A stretch of 64,000 bases of DNA from Phoronis australis (lineage: Eukaryota > Phoronida > Phoronidae), in NCBI GenBank assembly GCA_002633005.1, contig NMRA01000127.1, positions 380,438 to 444,437 on the forward strand. Direction: 5' to 3'. The notes beneath the pieces are model-generated. The model worked only from the letters and a program-made list of their open reading frames with translations. It was not told the DNA's origin and did not search any database. The position numbers and the translations under genes were made by a program. This document shows, piece after piece, positions 61,163 through 64,000 of the stretch. How positions within the stretch are numbered: the first letter of the stretch is position 1; the number at the start of each line of letters is the position of its first letter.

Positions 61163-62697
61163 CCGTATTTGCCGTAATAACCGCCCATGACCCTATAAGC
61201 GCCCCCACACGCGTTTTCAGACTTTAGTAAAATAAGCACCCAGTCCACAAACGTGTACATGCGAAAAATGCCTTACCTACAGTCCTAAAATTCTACAGTA
61301 ACGTCTTCAATTTATCAAAAATATCCGACAGTCCTGAAAAAAATCATTGTGCGCAGAATTTGTAGACCACAAGCCTCACCGCTATGTATTTAGCCGTGAT
61401 TATACAGATAGATATTTCCCGCTTTCAAATTTCTTTGTAGGCCTACATGCAGGCCTTTATCCAGGATTTCGAAAATAGGGTGTCCAAAATGGGGTTCCCA
61501 ATATTCCAGGGCGTCCATGATTCTTACGCGTAACCCCCCACCCCCNGCTAGGGCATCCAAATGGACACCCAGGACATACGCTGCATAAAGGCCTGCCTAC
61601 AAGTGAAAACCACGAATCGAAGACTAATAAAAAGCTTGGCCAGTGTTAAAAGCACGTGGTCAGGAAGCGCCCGCTACATACATGATCCTGTCATCAAAGA
61701 CATTAGTCAGGAACTATCCATTCATGAAACTTGTAGCATAGCATCGGCAAGAAATGAATATTGGCACTAATTTCCGACAGTTTCTAATACTATAAAAAAT
61801 GTTTGCGTTATTTTTAAGATGAATTGTTTGATTAACCATAATTGGTATTTTTAAGCCAAATAGCTGATAAAATGACTACTGACAGTGAATGCTTACACAC
61901 CCTTACACCGAAAAATAACTGTCAGATAGTCACGTACGCATCCAGCCACACGGCGACTAATATGGCCCTACCAAGACAAATGTCGAACGTTTTTAGCACA
62001 TAGACCAGCAAATGCTGAATGAAACACTCTCTGGTTTAGGCCTACTGCAAATTTCTTTAGATACAATGCACATCTAGCTCGTTAGATTGCGTGGCTCTGG
62101 CCAAAAAACGGTATCTGCTCTGGCAAATGAACTCTGGTGACGCGCACGCACTCGCTTACTTACAAACGCAGACAACTTCAAAACAAAACGGTCACGTGAC
62201 ACCAATATGTGTGTTCGTCCGGACATTTTTTTCATGTTGCCGATCATACATGCAGATGGCACGATGTAGCACAGATTTGTTCTTAAACCTGCCGTGATCC
62301 CGATTCCACGGAAACTTAAAAATTTTAGGGAAGCTACTTGGAAAACTTAATCATTTCAGGTAATTTGCTTGAGTCGAAATTGTATTTTTTTCAAGCATTC
62401 AAGCTGCCATATCGACGATTGCAAGGCAGGCAGTCGGCGAGTTTTCGCCCTGGGATTTCAGCACAGTTTTCTGTAAAATGATCATAATTTAGCAGCAAAG
62501 TTTGATATCAATGCACCACGGTTTTGTAGAAAGTCTTTCATAGATTACAGATACGTCACAGAGCTTAAATATAATGAATCTTAGCTTCCGATTTCAACGT
62601 TTTGGAGACCGGGTTTCAACGGCCTTGGGTTATAATAAGCGCCCCGCCTGAAACGAACTTTTCTAAGCGCCCTGGGCGGTTATTATGGCGAATACGG
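61163..62697. mobile_element. TA-flanked TIR element, 1.5 kb, non-autonomous
   Basis: The first 24 bases (CCGTATTTGCCGTAATAACC...) and the inverted last 24 (CCGTATTCGCCATAATAACC...) differ at two positions, and TA flanks both ends (61161-61162, 62698-62699), the duplication expected of Tc1/mariner-like and some other elements. Subterminal ATAAGCGCCCC motifs recur inside both ends. Open frames inside are short and lack a transposase triad. A 148-bp element is nested at 61449-61596. Confidence 0.7.
61449..61596. mobile_element. Nested 148-bp TIR MITE
   Basis: GCAGGCCTTTATCCAG at the left and, inverted, GCAGGCCTTTATGCAG at the right. Flanked by CTACAT and CTACAA, a 5-6 bp duplication. One ambiguous base (N) at 61546 follows a C-run. 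Confidence 0.6.
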
Positions 62698-62699
62698 TA

Positions 62700-64000
62700 T
62701 GACCGTGAAAGTTGAAAAGTATACGGATGGGCTTAAGATTTGAGCACAGTAGTCAAATGTTATAGGTCCCTACTGATATATTTAGTGTGCAATGTTTCAG
62801 ACTTTGATCATGAATATGCTAAAAGTCAGTGCTGCATCTAGGATGTTGTAAGGAGAAAACTTTAAATTTTCAGAGGAAAATGTCTGTGTTAGCCCTAAAA
62901 TCAGCATGCCGATGATTGTGTACCCTTGCCCCGATGGAAGGGCCTATAGAAACTGGTGAGAACATAGGGCTTCAATCTAACGCCAAAGTTTTAGCCGTTC
63001 ATAACGACGGACAGTCATCAAAACATCGACATGTCAAGGTTGGAGTGACAGTCCCTTGAAGAGTCATTTCTCAGAGATATGATAAGACTCTCTGACAGGG
63101 AATTAGTTATGTGCGTAGTGCTTTTACTATCAGACCAGTAACGACCTTGTATTGAGAATTTTAGCAATTTAAGATTTGATTTCATTTAAATATCAAACCG
63201 TTAAGTACGTTTATACTAGCCTTAACTATATGTCTGATACAGTGCATCCATTATAGGTGAAAAGTTAAAGGTTTTGTTCTAGCCTTGAGTCTCCCGCCCA
63301 TTAATTTGATCGTCTTAATGTCCGTGGGCTGTTTCGACACCGATTACTATTTGAATTTACCATTTACGTGAGCTTAATTCCTTTAAACCTTTTTTTGACT
63401 AAACCTAACCTCTTGCTTTTCTTCCTATACTAATGCATGGCATGTAAAAAACATTTGTAGCTGGATCACCCTTTGTTTAAGACAAACAGCACATACAATT
63501 AATTTATGTCTTGAATATGTGACAACAATTACACCTTGTGACTGATGTTATTATATTACCATCTGTTCGGCCATGCAATGAAGCCACACAAAGAACTTGG
63601 CAAGATCTTTGCTGCGCCTAATGATAATGTCTTTCCTTAAACACGGGAAGGACTACAACCCTAAGATTCCTTCCTCACAGGTCGGCTCTATTGACGGGAA
63701 CTCGCGCCTAGTTCTGGTAATTTATTGATTCGGATTTAAAATTCTGGGAAATCCCACTGATGACAGATGTTATCGGAATATCAATATGAACAAACCTGAT
63801 TGTTCAACAACAAATACTACTCTCTTGAGTGTCATGAAGCTAAATGCACAATACCACATGTTTGGGTCTGTAACCTAGTTACAGTTTGTTACAAACATCT
63901 TTTACACCTTTACACCTTACTGTGATACCCTATTCCTTCTAATTAGCACCCAGAATGATTAAGAAAGTCGTAAAAAGGGGAAGTGATTAATTCCGTGAAA
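62700..64000. other. No supported gene
   Basis: AT-rich unclassified sequence to the window end. Confidence 0.4.

Overview
The window looks like non-coding, repeat-rich DNA from a metazoan nuclear genome, probably an aquatic invertebrate. It is AT-rich. No open frame exceeds about 130 codons, there are no operons or ribosome binding sites, intron-style splice signals occur, and a 224-base assembly gap lies at 44149-44372. The repeat content (a THAP-bearing TTAA element, a hammerhead-like core of the Penelope/retrozyme kind, tRNA-derived SINE heads, TIR MITEs) suggests a marine invertebrate, but the phylum cannot be fixed from the sequence.

Coding evidence is thin. The best host-gene candidates are short splice-bounded segments on the + strand: a terminal exon with stop codon and AATAAA (28305-28396, signal at 28515), an 86-nt exon (35174-35259), a 74-nt exon with a strong acceptor (38885-38958) and a possible terminal exon (50842-51065). 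None could be assigned to a family and their phases do not chain directly, so they may belong to one or several long-intron genes. A minus-strand segment at 40864-41249 also looks coding. Recognisable domains are all transposon-type or decayed: a THAP zinc-finger start at 11128-11391 (-), and inside the 5995-8325 element a frameshifted THAP domain (-) and a broken P2X7-ballast-like cysteine domain (+).

Layout. 0.3-5 kb: interspersed repeat A, a degenerate array carrying CTCF-consensus-like sites, and a foldback-like element F. 5.4 kb: 11-bp array. 6.0-8.3 kb: a complete TTAA/TIR element, probably Kolobok, hosting a later foldback insertion. 11 kb: THAP fragment. 15.6-16.2 kb: 19-bp satellite. 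19.3-20.1 kb: second CTCF-like array. 20.4-26.6 kb: more repeat A, an exact 42-bp array, GT repeat and a 34-bp perfect palindrome. 26.7-27.1 kb: 52-bp array. 28.3-28.5 kb: terminal exon. 30.6 kb: hammerhead-like core. 32.5-35 kb: repeats B, C and E, with a 239-bp Harbinger-like MITE inside E. 35-39 kb: two exons. 39-45 kb: tRNA-containing repeat G (two copies), repeat A and the gap. 53.1-54.7 kb: second element F, interrupted by element E, which holds the unoccupied version of the MITE site. 55.5-56 kb: second MITE copy. 58 kb: 5S-like sequence. 61-62.7 kb: SINE head next to a TA-flanked TIR element with a smaller nested element.

The main story is layered transposition (MITE in E, foldback in a Kolobok-like element, E in F) and dispersal of structured non-coding modules (hammerhead-like core, CTCF-like sites, tRNA and 5S heads). 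All homologies were judged by eye; no search was run.
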